Shown here in pieces: positions 9,411 through 17,572 of a stretch of DNA of 64,000 bases. The DNA comes from Serratia rhizosphaerae (GTDB lineage Bacteria; Pseudomonadota; Gammaproteobacteria; Enterobacterales; Enterobacteriaceae): the NCBI RefSeq assembly GCF_009817885.1, contig NZ_CP041764.1:1488001-1552000 (forward strand). The letters run 5' to 3'. The position numbers and the translations under genes are program-made. Under the pieces are notes generated by a model. It saw only the letters and a program-made list of their open reading frames with translations. It searched no databases and was not told the DNA's origin. Position 1 is the stretch's first letter; each line of letters begins with the position of its first letter.

Positions 9411-9518
9411 TTCGCTCCTGAAGCATCATCATTTTTTCTTCTTAACGGCCTGCGGAAAATTGCCGGTATACTTTTTCATCAGCCGTAATTTTCGAGTGTA
9501 GAAAGCAAAAGAAATTTT

Positions 9519-9541
9519 TGACTATCGTTCTTAAGGACGAG
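9519..9541. promoter_or_regulatory. MoaR-type inverted-repeat box, upstream of atsA
   Basis: CGTTC-TTAA-GGACG at 9526-9539 is a dyad with one mismatch, flanked by TGACTAT and AG exactly as in the box at 6505-6527. It lies about 120 bases upstream of the atsA start, in the atsA-luxR divergent region. Binding by the adjacent LuxR-type protein is inferred from the shared motif. Confidence 0.65.
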
Positions 9542-9647
9542 GGTAAAACGGCATCGTCAGCGGCGGCGGCGTCACGCGCAGCGCCGCATGCGATCGCCCG
9601 CAGGGCAGAAAATCGGGTGAAAATTCAGAGAACAAGCGGCGGAAAAC

Positions 9648-9667
9648 TTTATTAATGTTTTAATAAA
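9648..9667. promoter_or_regulatory. Perfect inverted repeat in the atsA-luxR intergenic region
   Basis: TTTATTAA-TGTT-TTAATAAA forms a perfect 8-bp stem with a four-base spacer. It is AT-only and about 232 bases upstream of the luxR start. It may be an operator or simply part of an AT-rich promoter. The rest of 9411-9899 holds promoter DNA and no gene. Confidence 0.3.
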
Positions 9668-9899
9668 AAGGCAGGATTCACGCATTAGAAACGTGACAAT
9701 TACCGCTCTGGCTCATTGTTATTTATGTAGTTTATTGCAAGCCACCTCACGTTGTTAATATGTTTTTATTGTGTTGCATAATTGCGACAACTATGCTGTT
9801 ATCGTTCACATATTAACCGATCCCCACTACGCACAATAGTGCCCGGATCCCGGCGGTCGCGCCGGCGAGCTAAGGGCGATAAAGGGAGGGCAGGACATT

Positions 9900-10559
9900 A
9901 TGCAGACACCATCAGCGCCCGCGGCGAACGATGCCTTTATTGCCAGTTGCCTGAACACCATCGCGCATCTTATTCCCGTTTCCGCCGGCGTGTTTTATTT
10001 GGTCAACAGCCAGTTAAAACCCGAGCATTATATTTTGCAGGGCATTTCCGCCAATACGCATCGGCAATATTTGGCAGATTTCCAGCATATTGATCCGATG
10101 AAACCGGCCAACTTTCATCGGCACGATATTACCATGGTAAATATGACGCCGGCGGCCATCGCCAATAACCGCCAGTATTACCATGATTTTATGTTGCCGA
10201 ATAATATGCGCGATATGACCGAAATCTTTATTCGCCAACGCAAGCGCATTGTCGCCGGGGTGTCATTAATCCGTGATACGCCGTTTACCGCGCTGGAACG
10301 CGGCCGGCTGCACGCGGTGCTGCCGCTGATTGAGCTGGCGACGCGCGACCTGCTGCCCGAGGGCGAAGCGCAGCTGCTGACCGCCAAAGAGCAGGAAATT
10401 GTCAACCTGGTGCGCGAAGGCGCCAGCAATAAACGCATTGCCTTAAAGCTGGGTATTTCGCTCTCCACGGTGAAAACTCATATGCGCAATATATTTTCTA
10501 AAACCGCAGTGGTAAACCGCACCGAATTGGTGTCCAGCGGATTTATCGCCCAGGGATAA
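9900..10559 (+). CDS. moaR: LuxR-family regulator, MoaR-like activator of the amine/arylsulfatase genes
   Basis: A 219-residue protein with a sensor-like N-terminal half and a C-terminal LuxR HTH from about residue 157: LTAKEQEIVNLVREGASNKR, then GISLSTVKTHMRNIFSKT. There is no recognisable response-regulator receiver domain. The start has AGGGAGG upstream. In Klebsiella, MoaR is a LuxR-family activator of arylsulfatase and tyramine oxidation genes. This gene is divergent from atsA and sits beside the same set of genes, so the name is proposed by context and family. No obvious copy of the 23-base box occurs at its own start. Confidence 0.72.
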   Translation: MQTPSAPAANDAFIASCLNTIAHLIPVSAGVFYLVNSQLKPEHYILQGISANTHRQYLADFQHIDPMKPANFHRHDITMVNMTPAAIANNRQYYHDFMLPNNMRDMTEIFIRQRKRIVAGVSLIRDTPFTALERGRLHAVLPLIELATRDLLPEGEAQLLTAKEQEIVNLVREGASNKRIALKLGISLSTVKTHMRNIFSKTAVVNRTELVSSGFIAQG

Positions 10560-10645
10560 TAGGTTCCGCCGCCAGCCTGGCGAAATACATTGCCGTTATT
10601 ATCGTCAGCCGCAATAAAATCATAGCCAGCCATAAGGATATATTT

Positions 10646-11839
10646 ATGTCCAGCGATGCCTTTTCCGCGCCTGCCCAGCGGGCGGTGCTGCCCTGCCCGC
10701 CAAAGCTGCTGATCGCCATTATCGCCTTCGCCGCCATCGCACCCGGCGTGCTGATGACCGCGCCGGCGATCGCCGCGCAGCTGGCCGCTGAATGGCGTCT
10801 GACGCCTGCGCAGATCGGCCGGCTGTTCGCCTGCGAGCTGGGGGCGATGAGCCTCGCCACGCTGCCGGCCTGGTGGTGGATGAGCCGCATCAACTGGCGT
10901 CGGGTCGCCTGGCTGGCGGCCGGCGTCTTTCTGCTCGGCAATCTGGCCTCGGCGCTGGTAAGCGGCTTCGGCCCGCTGCTGGCGCTGCGCTTTATCGCCT
11001 CGCTGGCGGGCGGCACGCTGATGATTCTTTGCATTACCTGCGCCGCCGGCGTCAGCAACGCCAGCCGGGTTTATGCCTGCTGGGTGCTGGGCCAGCTGGC
11101 GCTGGGGGCGATCGGCCTGCTGGCGCTGCCGCCGCTGTTTGCCCAGTTCGGCCTGATGGCGGTCTACCTGCTACTGGCGGCGCTGATGCTGTGCTGCCTG
11201 CCGCTGATCGCCGCCTTTCCCGACGGCTACCGACCGGCGCCGCAGACGACAACGTCCCGCCGCCCCGCCCCGGTCGCGCGCAAGCTGTGCGCGGTGGCGG
11301 CAGTGCTGTGCTTTTATATCAGCCTGAGCGCGGTCTGGACGTTTATCGGCAATATCGGCGCCGCCGCCGGGCTGTCGGCGGTGCACGGCGGCCAGGTGCT
11401 GGCCATCGCCACGCTGTTCGGCATCGCCGGCGCCGGCGTGGCCGCGCTGACCGGTGACCATCGTCAGCGACAGCGGCTGATGGTCTTCGGCTACCTGCTG
11501 CTGCTGACCAGTATCATGCTGCTGTTCGCCACCCCGCAGCTGGCGCGCTTTGCCGCCGCGGCGGTGCTGTTCAAATTCACCTGGACCTTCGTACTGCCGT
11601 TTATGCTGGCGGCCGTCGCCGGGCTGGATAACAACGGCAAACTGATGAACGGCATCAACCTGGTCATCGGCGGCGGCATGGCCATCGGTCCGCTGCTGGC
11701 CGGCTATCTGCTGCAATTTTTCGGCGGCTTCGGCGCGCTGCTCGGCGGCGCACTGAGCTGCGCCCTGCTGTCGCTGCTGCTGATCTCGCTGGCATCCCGC
11801 GCGTCGCGCGCGCCCTTTAACAAGGAGTCTGCAACGTGA
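10646..11839 (+). CDS. MFS transporter
   Basis: A 397-residue inner-membrane protein with about twelve hydrophobic helices in two halves, typical of the major facilitator superfamily. AAGGA lies upstream of the ATG. The stop overlaps the GTG start of the deacetylase-like gene (GTGA), so the two are coupled. Substrate unknown. Pairing with a class II deacetylase-type amidohydrolase would fit transport of an acetylated amine or polyamine, which is inference. The partner gene is truncated, so the pathway is probably inactive here. Confidence 0.8.
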   Translation: MSSDAFSAPAQRAVLPCPPKLLIAIIAFAAIAPGVLMTAPAIAAQLAAEWRLTPAQIGRLFACELGAMSLATLPAWWWMSRINWRRVAWLAAGVFLLGNLASALVSGFGPLLALRFIASLAGGTLMILCITCAAGVSNASRVYACWVLGQLALGAIGLLALPPLFAQFGLMAVYLLLAALMLCCLPLIAAFPDGYRPAPQTTTSRRPAPVARKLCAVAAVLCFYISLSAVWTFIGNIGAAAGLSAVHGGQVLAIATLFGIAGAGVAALTGDHRQRQRLMVFGYLLLLTSIMLLFATPQLARFAAAAVLFKFTWTFVLPFMLAAVAGLDNNGKLMNGINLVIGGGMAIGPLLAGYLLQFFGGFGALLGGALSCALLSLLLISLASRASRAPFNKESAT

Positions 11840-12516
11840 AAAGAAACACCGGCTTTTTCTTCGATGAACGCTGCTTCTGGCACAGCACCGGGCTGCACGC
11901 CACCACGCTGCCGGTCGGCGGCTGGGTGCAGCCCCCCGCCGGCGCCAGCCATGCCGAATCGCCGGAAACCAAACGGCGGATGAAAAACCTGATGGACGTC
12001 TCCGGCCTGTCGCGTCAGCTGCAGCTGCGCAGCGCCGAACTGGCGGACGAACAGGACCTGCAGCGTATTCACCCGCCCCACTATCTGCAACGCTTCAAGC
12101 AGCTGAGCGACAACGGCGGCGGCCTGCTGGGTGAGGAAGCGCCGCTCGGCCCCGGCAGCTACGAAATCGCCAGGCTGTCCGCCGGGCTGGCCTGCAGCGC
12201 GCTGGAGGCGGTGCTGCGCGGTGAGCTCGACAACGCCTATTCGCTGTCGCGGCCGCCGGGCCACCACTGCCTGCCGGAACAGTCGATGGGCTTCTGCTTT
12301 CTGGCCAATATTCCTATCGCCATCGAACGCGCCAAACAGAGCTGCGGCCTTGACCGGGTGGCGGTGATTGACTGGGACGTGCACCACGGCAACGGCACCC
12401 AGCACATCTACTGGCGGCGCGACGACGTGCTGACCATTTCGCTGCATCAGGACGGCTGCTTCCCGGCCGGCTATGCCGGCGAGCAGGATCGCGGCGCCGA
12501 CGCCGGCCAGAATTAA
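11836..12516 (+). pseudogene. Histone deacetylase/acetylpolyamine amidohydrolase family, 3'-truncated by a deletion
   Basis: The 226 readable codons carry the N-terminal two thirds of a class II HDAC-like Zn amidohydrolase: SRPPGHHCLPEQSMGFC with the catalytic His pair near residues 142-143, and the zinc-ligand segment VIDWDVHHGNGTQ near residue 175. Homology continues through FPAGYAGEQDRGADAG and then stops at QN-TAA. Family members are roughly 340-370 residues; the second zinc Asp and the catalytic Tyr region are missing, so activity is unlikely. Start is GTG with AAGGAG. The missing 3' part ends exactly where the opposing LuxR gene also loses its 3' part. Confidence 0.85.
12502..12507. other. 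Deletion junction with GCCGGC microhomology joining two convergent genes
   Basis: Reading plus, deacetylase homology ends in codons for DAG; reading minus, LuxR homology ends in LILAG. Both share the same GCCGGC bases. This is the pattern left by an illegitimate deletion that removed the 3' ends of two convergent genes and whatever lay between them. The junction is inferred from where the two family patterns stop. Confidence 0.65.
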
Positions 12517-13098
12517 ATCAACGATTTCACGTTCGCGCGGGGTCAGCGTCGCGCGCGCCGTCGCGCCGCGATCGCACGGCGCGGCATCCGGCGCCACATC
12601 GCCGTGCAGACGCGCCACGCTGCGCACCAGCATCAGCGCTTCGCGCAGCTCTTGCTGCCGTGGCTGACGCAGCGCCACCGTGCGCCGTGAAGAACCGAAA
12701 AACACCCCCAGCCGGCGCTGCGGCGTCAGCTGCAGCACAATGCCCGCTTCGTCGCGCCAGCCGGTTTTACGGTAAAAATTGCGGTAGTAATCGCTGTGGT
12801 AGAAACCGCGCGGAGCCAACTGGCGCAGCGTGAAGATATCCCCCTGCCGCCCGTCGTTCAGCGCGTGATAAAACGGATCCTGCAGATAGGCGCCCTGCTG
12901 ATAGAGCGCGTTCACCCGGTCGCTGTTCTCTTTTTCCGCCTTCAGCAGGCAGCACGGCGGCCGATCCTGCTCAAAGGCGTACACCAGCGCATTATCGAAC
13001 GCGAAGAAGCGTTCCAGGTAGGCCAGCAGGTGCGGATAGAAATGGCGGGTCGCCACGGCGTCAATCACCGTCGTCAGTCTGGCAAGCTGAATATCCAT
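12502..13098 (-). pseudogene. LuxR-family regulator, C-terminal HTH lost
   Basis: The first ~199 codons are a LuxR-type regulator with a GAF/autoinducer-like N-terminal part. The first helix of the HTH, TLTPREREIVDLILAG, is present, and then the recognition helix and the rest are gone. Downstream the frame stays open through antisense of the deacetylase gene to 11704, giving a chimeric 464-codon frame whose last ~265 codons are not regulator sequence. GGAGG precedes the ATG at 13098. Without the recognition helix it should not bind DNA as a normal LuxR protein. Confidence 0.82.
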
Positions 13099-13363
13099 CC
13101 GCGCCTCCGAGTATTAACAGGTTAACAATCTGCGCCTGGCGCGGCCCGAAAATCAGCGGGCGGCCGGAAAGTAATAAAAAGCATCTCACTGCTTGAAATG
13201 CAAGCCGGTAAAAGCAGGCGTGTTAAATCAGTCACAACTTGCCCGCCCGACTGAAAGGCGCATTCATTAAGATATTAATGCTATGACGATTGAAGGCAGA
13301 AATAGTTATGTATGCCGGATAGGTATTTTTATACGTGGCCTATGTCAGCAATGTGTAATCAGA

Positions 13364-13411
13364 ATTGCCGTAAACGTACAGTATTTCTCTGTCACTGAGA
13401 TGAACGGCAAT
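13364..13411. repeat. 48-bp palindromic intergenic repeat, copy 1
   Basis: The ends ATTGCCGT and ACGGCAAT are perfect inverted repeats, and inner bases can extend the hairpin. A second copy of equal length lies at 25249-25296 with about eleven differences, mostly in the right half. The rest of 13099-13604 shows no gene I can support. Confidence 0.75.
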
Positions 13412-13604
13412 TGCAGGGGCCGTAGGCGCGCCCCCGCGCCCGCGCTTAGGCACGTTCAGCCTGCTTCGCAGGTACCGGGCCAATTAACTATGAGCTTTGA
13501 CGTTAAAAAACTAAAGCTATAAAGCTGTTGCATGGCAAGAAATCATGGTTCACGCCGCCGTGCTGAATTATGCTGGCGTTTTGCCGTTCGCCAAGGAGCC
13601 ATGC

Positions 13605-14726
13605 ATGACCCTCACCATCGCCAACCGCCACACCTGGTTCGGCCAGGGCGCCATCGGGCGGTTGATCCCGCTGCTGGAGCAGGATCCGCAGCCCACGCTG
13701 CTGTTCAGCTGCCGCTCGTTTCTCAATGGCCCGATATACGCCGCACTGGCGCCGCAGCTCGATCCGCTGCTGATCGGCCGGGAGATCGTCAGCCATGAGG
13801 CCTCGCCGCAGGAGCTGGACCAGTGGGTCGCACGCTGGCGCGGCAAGGCGGCGCGGGTGGTGGCCATCGGCGGCGGCAGCGTGATCGACGCCGCCAAGGC
13901 ATTCTCAGCGCTGGTGGAACACCCGCTGCCGACGCTGCGCTATATGGAAAAGGTGGGCGATACGCCCATCAGCGGCGCCACCCTGCCGCTGATCGCCATT
14001 CCCACCACCGCCGGCACCGGCAGCGAGGTCACCCAAAACGCGGTAATCACCGATACCCGTGTCAAGCAGGTTAAGGCCTCGCTGCGCCACGCCAATTTTG
14101 TGCCGCAGACGGCGATCCTCGATCCGCAGCTGCTGCAGGGCGCGCCCGACCACGTGCTGGCCTACTGCGCGATTGACGCTTTCACCCATCTGTTCGAGGC
14201 CTATCTGTCAAAAACCGCCAGCAGCCTGACGCGCGAGCAGTCGCTGAGCGGCATACGCCTGTTCCTCGACGCCTGGCCGGCATTGAACCGCAGCGACGAT
14301 GCGCGCGAAGCCATTATGCAGGCATCCTATCTCGGCGGCCTGACGCTGAGCAGCGCCGGTTTGGGCGTGATCCACGGCATCGCCGGCGAGGTAGGCGCAC
14401 TGCGCGACTACCATCACGGCCAGGTGTGCGGCCGCCTGCTGCTGCCGTTCCTGCAGTTGCTGGCAGAGAGCCAGCAGCCGCAGCAGCGCCGGCTGATGCA
14501 AGAACTGGCCGGGCGGCTGTTCCCGCAACATCCGGGCAGCCCCGAGCATTACCTGAGCGACTTCATCACCGAACACGCCATCGCGCCGTTCTGGCAGGAA
14601 CCGCTGGCTCTGACGGCGGACGAGCTGCGCATCAGCGTGGAAAAGTCCAACAGTAAAAATTCGCTGCTCGACTACTCCGCCCGGCAGCGGCAACAGATGA
14701 TAGAGGCGGCATTCCATATCGAATGA
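13605..14726 (+). CDS. Iron-containing (group III) alcohol dehydrogenase
   Basis: A 373-residue metal-dependent dehydrogenase. It has the NAD-binding GGGSVIDAAKA near residue 80, IPTTAGTGSEVTQNAVI near residue 125, and metal ligands in the segments DAFTHLFEAY (Asp, His), GVIHGIAGEVGA (His) and YHHGQVCG (His). I use the ATG at 13605 because AAGGAG lies six bases upstream; an upstream ATG at 13545 adds 20 residues without family similarity. It is monocistronic apart from a possible link to the 30-codon gene after it. Substrate is not evident; acts in the cytoplasm. Confidence 0.87.
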   Translation: MTLTIANRHTWFGQGAIGRLIPLLEQDPQPTLLFSCRSFLNGPIYAALAPQLDPLLIGREIVSHEASPQELDQWVARWRGKAARVVAIGGGSVIDAAKAFSALVEHPLPTLRYMEKVGDTPISGATLPLIAIPTTAGTGSEVTQNAVITDTRVKQVKASLRHANFVPQTAILDPQLLQGAPDHVLAYCAIDAFTHLFEAYLSKTASSLTREQSLSGIRLFLDAWPALNRSDDAREAIMQASYLGGLTLSSAGLGVIHGIAGEVGALRDYHHGQVCGRLLLPFLQLLAESQQPQQRRLMQELAGRLFPQHPGSPEHYLSDFITEHAIAPFWQEPLALTADELRISVEKSNSKNSLLDYSARQRQQMIEAAFHIE

Positions 14727-14763
14727 ATATATAATTCGATCAAGGAAATAGCGGAGAAGTAAC

Positions 14764-14856
14764 ATGAGCATTATCGACTGGATTTTGACCGGCATCGCCG
14801 TAGGCCTGATTGCCGGCGCGCTGATCAAACTCTTCGGCAAGAAGAAAGATCGGTAA
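14764..14856 (+). CDS. Small 30-residue single-span membrane protein
   Basis: A 31-codon frame with GGAGAAG just upstream of the ATG, 37 bases after the Fe-ADH gene. The product starts MSIIDWILTGIAVGLIAGAL, a single hydrophobic helix with Gly spacing, and ends KLFGKKKDR, a basic tail. That is the layout of a small inner-membrane protein with its C-terminus in the cytoplasm. It is too short for usual gene callers. Function unknown; the good ribosome site and clean helix-plus-basic-tail design are the support. Confidence 0.6.
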   Translation: MSIIDWILTGIAVGLIAGALIKLFGKKKDR

Positions 14857-14914
14857 ACCTTAAAGCGGGGGAGCAACGGCTTGATACATCGGCCTTTGTT
14901 TCCCCGCAGATGCC

Positions 14915-16144
14915 TCAGCCGCCCGGCCGAGGCGTCGGGTAGTCTTCCTCAATACGCAGCGCCGCCGCATACGGGCTGTCCCACAGTTGCTGATACAGCT
15001 GGTCCAGCCGCGCGGTCAGCGCATCGTTATGCAGCACCAGTTCCAGATTTCGCGAATTATCCAGATAACCGCCGCTCCAGTTGCTGGTGCCGACCCAGGC
15101 AAGCCGCTCATCAATGGTCATAATTTTGCTGTGGATCACCCGGGCATAGGGAATAAACCCGCTGCCGGCGGCGGGAATGGTCACCACTTTCAGCTGTACG
15201 TTCGGCAGCAGCGCCAGACTCTTCAGATAAGCGATCTCCGGCTTTTTGGTGTTCCAGTCCGCCACCATCAGCTCCACCTGGACGCCACGCGCCGCCGCGC
15301 CGCGCAGGGCGTTGTCGATAACCGCATAATAGGGCCGGCTGCGCCCCGGGCCGAAGGAGAGCGGCGCATACTCCATCACCTGTACCCGCACCCGCCGCTG
15401 CGCCGCCGCCAGCAGCCGCGGCAGCTCGCTCTGCGTATCGATCACCCCCGGCGGCACATACGCGCGCGGGCTGGCGAGCAAATAACTGTCCGCCGGCGGC
15501 GCCGGCTGATAGGTCAACGGCGGCACCGGCCGCTGCTGCGCCTGCAGCGCCTGCGCCTGCCAGTCCTGCTCAAACACCGCCTGTATCTGGCGCACCACAC
15601 CGACATCGCTGACGCGCAGCCCGACCTCATGAATATGCTCCAGCGCCCGCCAGTCAAAATTCTGGCTGCCGACAAACGCCTGTTCGCCGTCCACCAGCAG
15701 GTATTTGGCGTGCATAATGCCGCCGCTCAGCGGCTGATAGTCCAGCACGCGCAGCGCCAACTGCGGGATCGCCGCCAGCTGTTCCAGCGTATCCGCCGCC
15801 GAATTACGCAGCCCCTTGCGCTCCAGCAGCAGGCGGATTTTCACCCCGCGCTCGCCGGCGCGGCGCAGTTCCGCCAGCACCGCATCCAGCCGGCTGCCGG
15901 GCTGGTTCATCACATAAAACTGGGCGATATCGATGCGCTGCCGCGCCTGGGCGAACATCTGCCGCCAGACTTCGGCGCTGTCGCGCAGGTCATCATTCTG
16001 CAGGCAGGTTTCTACCGGCGCGCTGTACACCAGCTCATAGCCGGGCACGTCAAAACGCGCATTGACGGCATCATGACTCATATTCAACGGGTAACTCCAT
16101 AGCGGCGTAAAACTGACGGCCATTAGGTATAGTCTCGCCTTCAT
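14915..16144 (-). CDS. Phospholipase D-family protein with two HKD motifs
   Basis: A 409-residue PLD-superfamily protein. The first HKD motif is HAKYLLVDGEQAFVGSQNFD, followed by W; the second is HSKIMTIDERLAWVGTSN. Two motifs in one chain fit a complete phosphatidyltransferase or phosphodiesterase active site, as in cardiolipin synthases and secreted PLDs. The N-terminus from 16144 is weakly hydrophobic and could be a signal; an internal ATG at 16081 (MSHDAVNARFDVPGYEL) is the alternative start, and neither has a strong ribosome site. It lies downstream of ldtB but behind a strong terminator, so it has its own promoter. Substrate unknown. Confidence 0.82.
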   Translation of the reverse strand: MKARLYLMAVSFTPLWSYPLNMSHDAVNARFDVPGYELVYSAPVETCLQNDDLRDSAEVWRQMFAQARQRIDIAQFYVMNQPGSRLDAVLAELRRAGERGVKIRLLLERKGLRNSAADTLEQLAAIPQLALRVLDYQPLSGGIMHAKYLLVDGEQAFVGSQNFDWRALEHIHEVGLRVSDVGVVRQIQAVFEQDWQAQALQAQQRPVPPLTYQPAPPADSYLLASPRAYVPPGVIDTQSELPRLLAAAQRRVRVQVMEYAPLSFGPGRSRPYYAVIDNALRGAAARGVQVELMVADWNTKKPEIAYLKSLALLPNVQLKVVTIPAAGSGFIPYARVIHSKIMTIDERLAWVGTSNWSGGYLDNSRNLELVLHNDALTARLDQLYQQLWDSPYAAALRIEEDYPTPRPGG

Positions 16145-16248
16145 CTGTCAAGCCAGCCCGGATATTTATGGCTTAATTGATGAAAGGAGCCACCCGGCGC
16201 TACAGGTGCCGTGTACGGCCACAGAAGCGACGGCGTCGTTTTTCTCAC

Positions 16249-16282
16249 AAAAAAATGCCGGTCAGTTCGCACCGACCGGCAT
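16249..16282 (-). terminator. Rho-independent terminator of ldtB
   Basis: In the minus direction, the stem ATGCCGGTC/GACCGGCAT is followed directly by seven T residues. It sits about 30 bases after the ldtB stop and separates ldtB from the PLD gene. Confidence 0.9.
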
Positions 16283-16311
16283 TCTATCGTGTATGACTCA
16301 GCGAACGCTGC

Positions 16312-17226
16312 TCAGTTCACTTTCACCGGCATGCCGGAACGCGCTTTGATCGCCGCGTCGACTTCGCTTTGGTTGACGCCGCTGTCCATCAGCACCTTGC
16401 CAACCGCCGGCGACAGCATCACCGGCACCGGATCTTTCGACTTCAGCTGCTCTTCGTTGGCGGAAAGCGGGTTGTGCACTTCCAGGTAGCGGCTGCCGTC
16501 CGGCTCGACCGAGGCTTTCACCGGCTCATTGATAAACTGCACGCGCGTGCCGACCGGCACGTTATCGAACAGGTATTTGATATCGTCGGCGCGCAGACGC
16601 ACGCAGCCGTGGCTGACGCGCAGGCCGATGCCGAAGTTGGCATTGGTGCCGTGAATGGCGTACAGGCGGCCGATATACAGCGCATACAGCCCCATCGGAT
16701 TATCCGGGCCGGCCGGGAACACCGCCGGCAGGATTTCCCCTTGCTCCGCGTATTCTTCACGCATTTTGGCGGTCGGCGTCCAGGTCGGGCCGTCCTTCTT
16801 GCGCTGTACGCTGGTCACCCAGTTCATTGGCGTGTCCTTACCCAGCTGACCGATGCCGATCGGCAGCACCACCACGGTGTTGGTGCCTTTCGGGTAGTAG
16901 TACAGACGCATTTCCGCGCTGTTGATAATAATACCCTGACGCGGCGTATCCGGCAGAATCAGCTGCTGCGGAATGGTCAGCGTGCTGCCGGCCTTCGGCA
17001 GGAAGGGATCGACGCCCGGGTTGGCTTCCAGCATATTGCTCAGACCCATCTGGTACTGCGCGGCAAAACTTTCCAGCGGCAGCTTGCTGTCCTCAGGGAC
17101 CTGGATCTGGATATTCTCCCCCACCAGACGGCTGTCTTTGGCCGGCAGAGGGTAAACAACGGCGAGGGCGGTCTGGCTGAACGCCACCAGGGCCGTAAAC
17201 AGGGTTAATAACGCGCGAATGCTCAT
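16312..17226 (-). CDS. ldtB: L,D-transpeptidase LdtB (YbiS)
   Basis: A 304-residue periplasmic enzyme that attaches Braun lipoprotein to peptidoglycan meso-DAP. Signal peptide [22 protein letters not shown] is followed by mature sequence from about residue 23, and a LysM-like segment around [20 protein letters not shown]. The YkuD catalytic region holds [10 protein letters not shown] and the active-site SHGCVRL (Cys nucleophile). Similarity to E. coli YbiS is high over the full length, including the end NRSGMPVRLN versus [11 protein letters not shown]. Monocistronic, with a strong terminator downstream. Confidence 0.93.
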   Translation of the reverse strand: MSIRALLTLFTALVAFSQTALAVVYPLPAKDSRLVGENIQIQVPEDSKLPLESFAAQYQMGLSNMLEANPGVDPFLPKAGSTLTIPQQLILPDTPRQGIIINSAEMRLYYYPKGTNTVVVLPIGIGQLGKDTPMNWVTSVQRKKDGPTWTPTAKMREEYAEQGEILPAVFPAGPDNPMGLYALYIGRLYAIHGTNANFGIGLRVSHGCVRLRADDIKYLFDNVPVGTRVQFINEPVKASVEPDGSRYLEVHNPLSANEEQLKSKDPVPVMLSPAVGKVLMDSGVNQSEVDAAIKARSGMPVKVN

Positions 17227-17572
17227 GTTTATCTTCGTGTTGGTTTGGTGGGCCGCACTGGCAGTAATTTGTCTAAACTATCTTCGGCCTTCAACGACCG
17301 GATGCGCATTATATGTTCACTTAAGCAAAAGTGTGAAATTTTCACGCCGATCGGCACGCATTTTTTCATCACTATCGGCCGCGAAATCCCTGCCCCCGCA
17401 TCGCCATCCCCCGCCAGACGCCGTTCACACGCCGCTGTTCCGCCCCTCAGAAATCACCGCCTTGTTTAGCCAGCCGTCACCCAACAGGCATCCCGTGCCG
17501 GCAACGCTATCCGTTTATACCATTATCCCGAGCCGATGTTCCGCTCACCTGAAAACGTATAACGGAGAGATA

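Noticed and set aside
11704..12501. C-terminal part of a 464-codon minus-strand frame joined to the second LuxR gene
   Set aside because: It is antisense to the deacetylase-like and MFS genes and has no regulator features; it exists only because of the deletion junction.
17219..17572. N-terminal extension of the tailspike-like gene
   Set aside because: The stretch overlaps the ldtB start region, has no family match, and the ATG at 17573 has a proper ribosome site.
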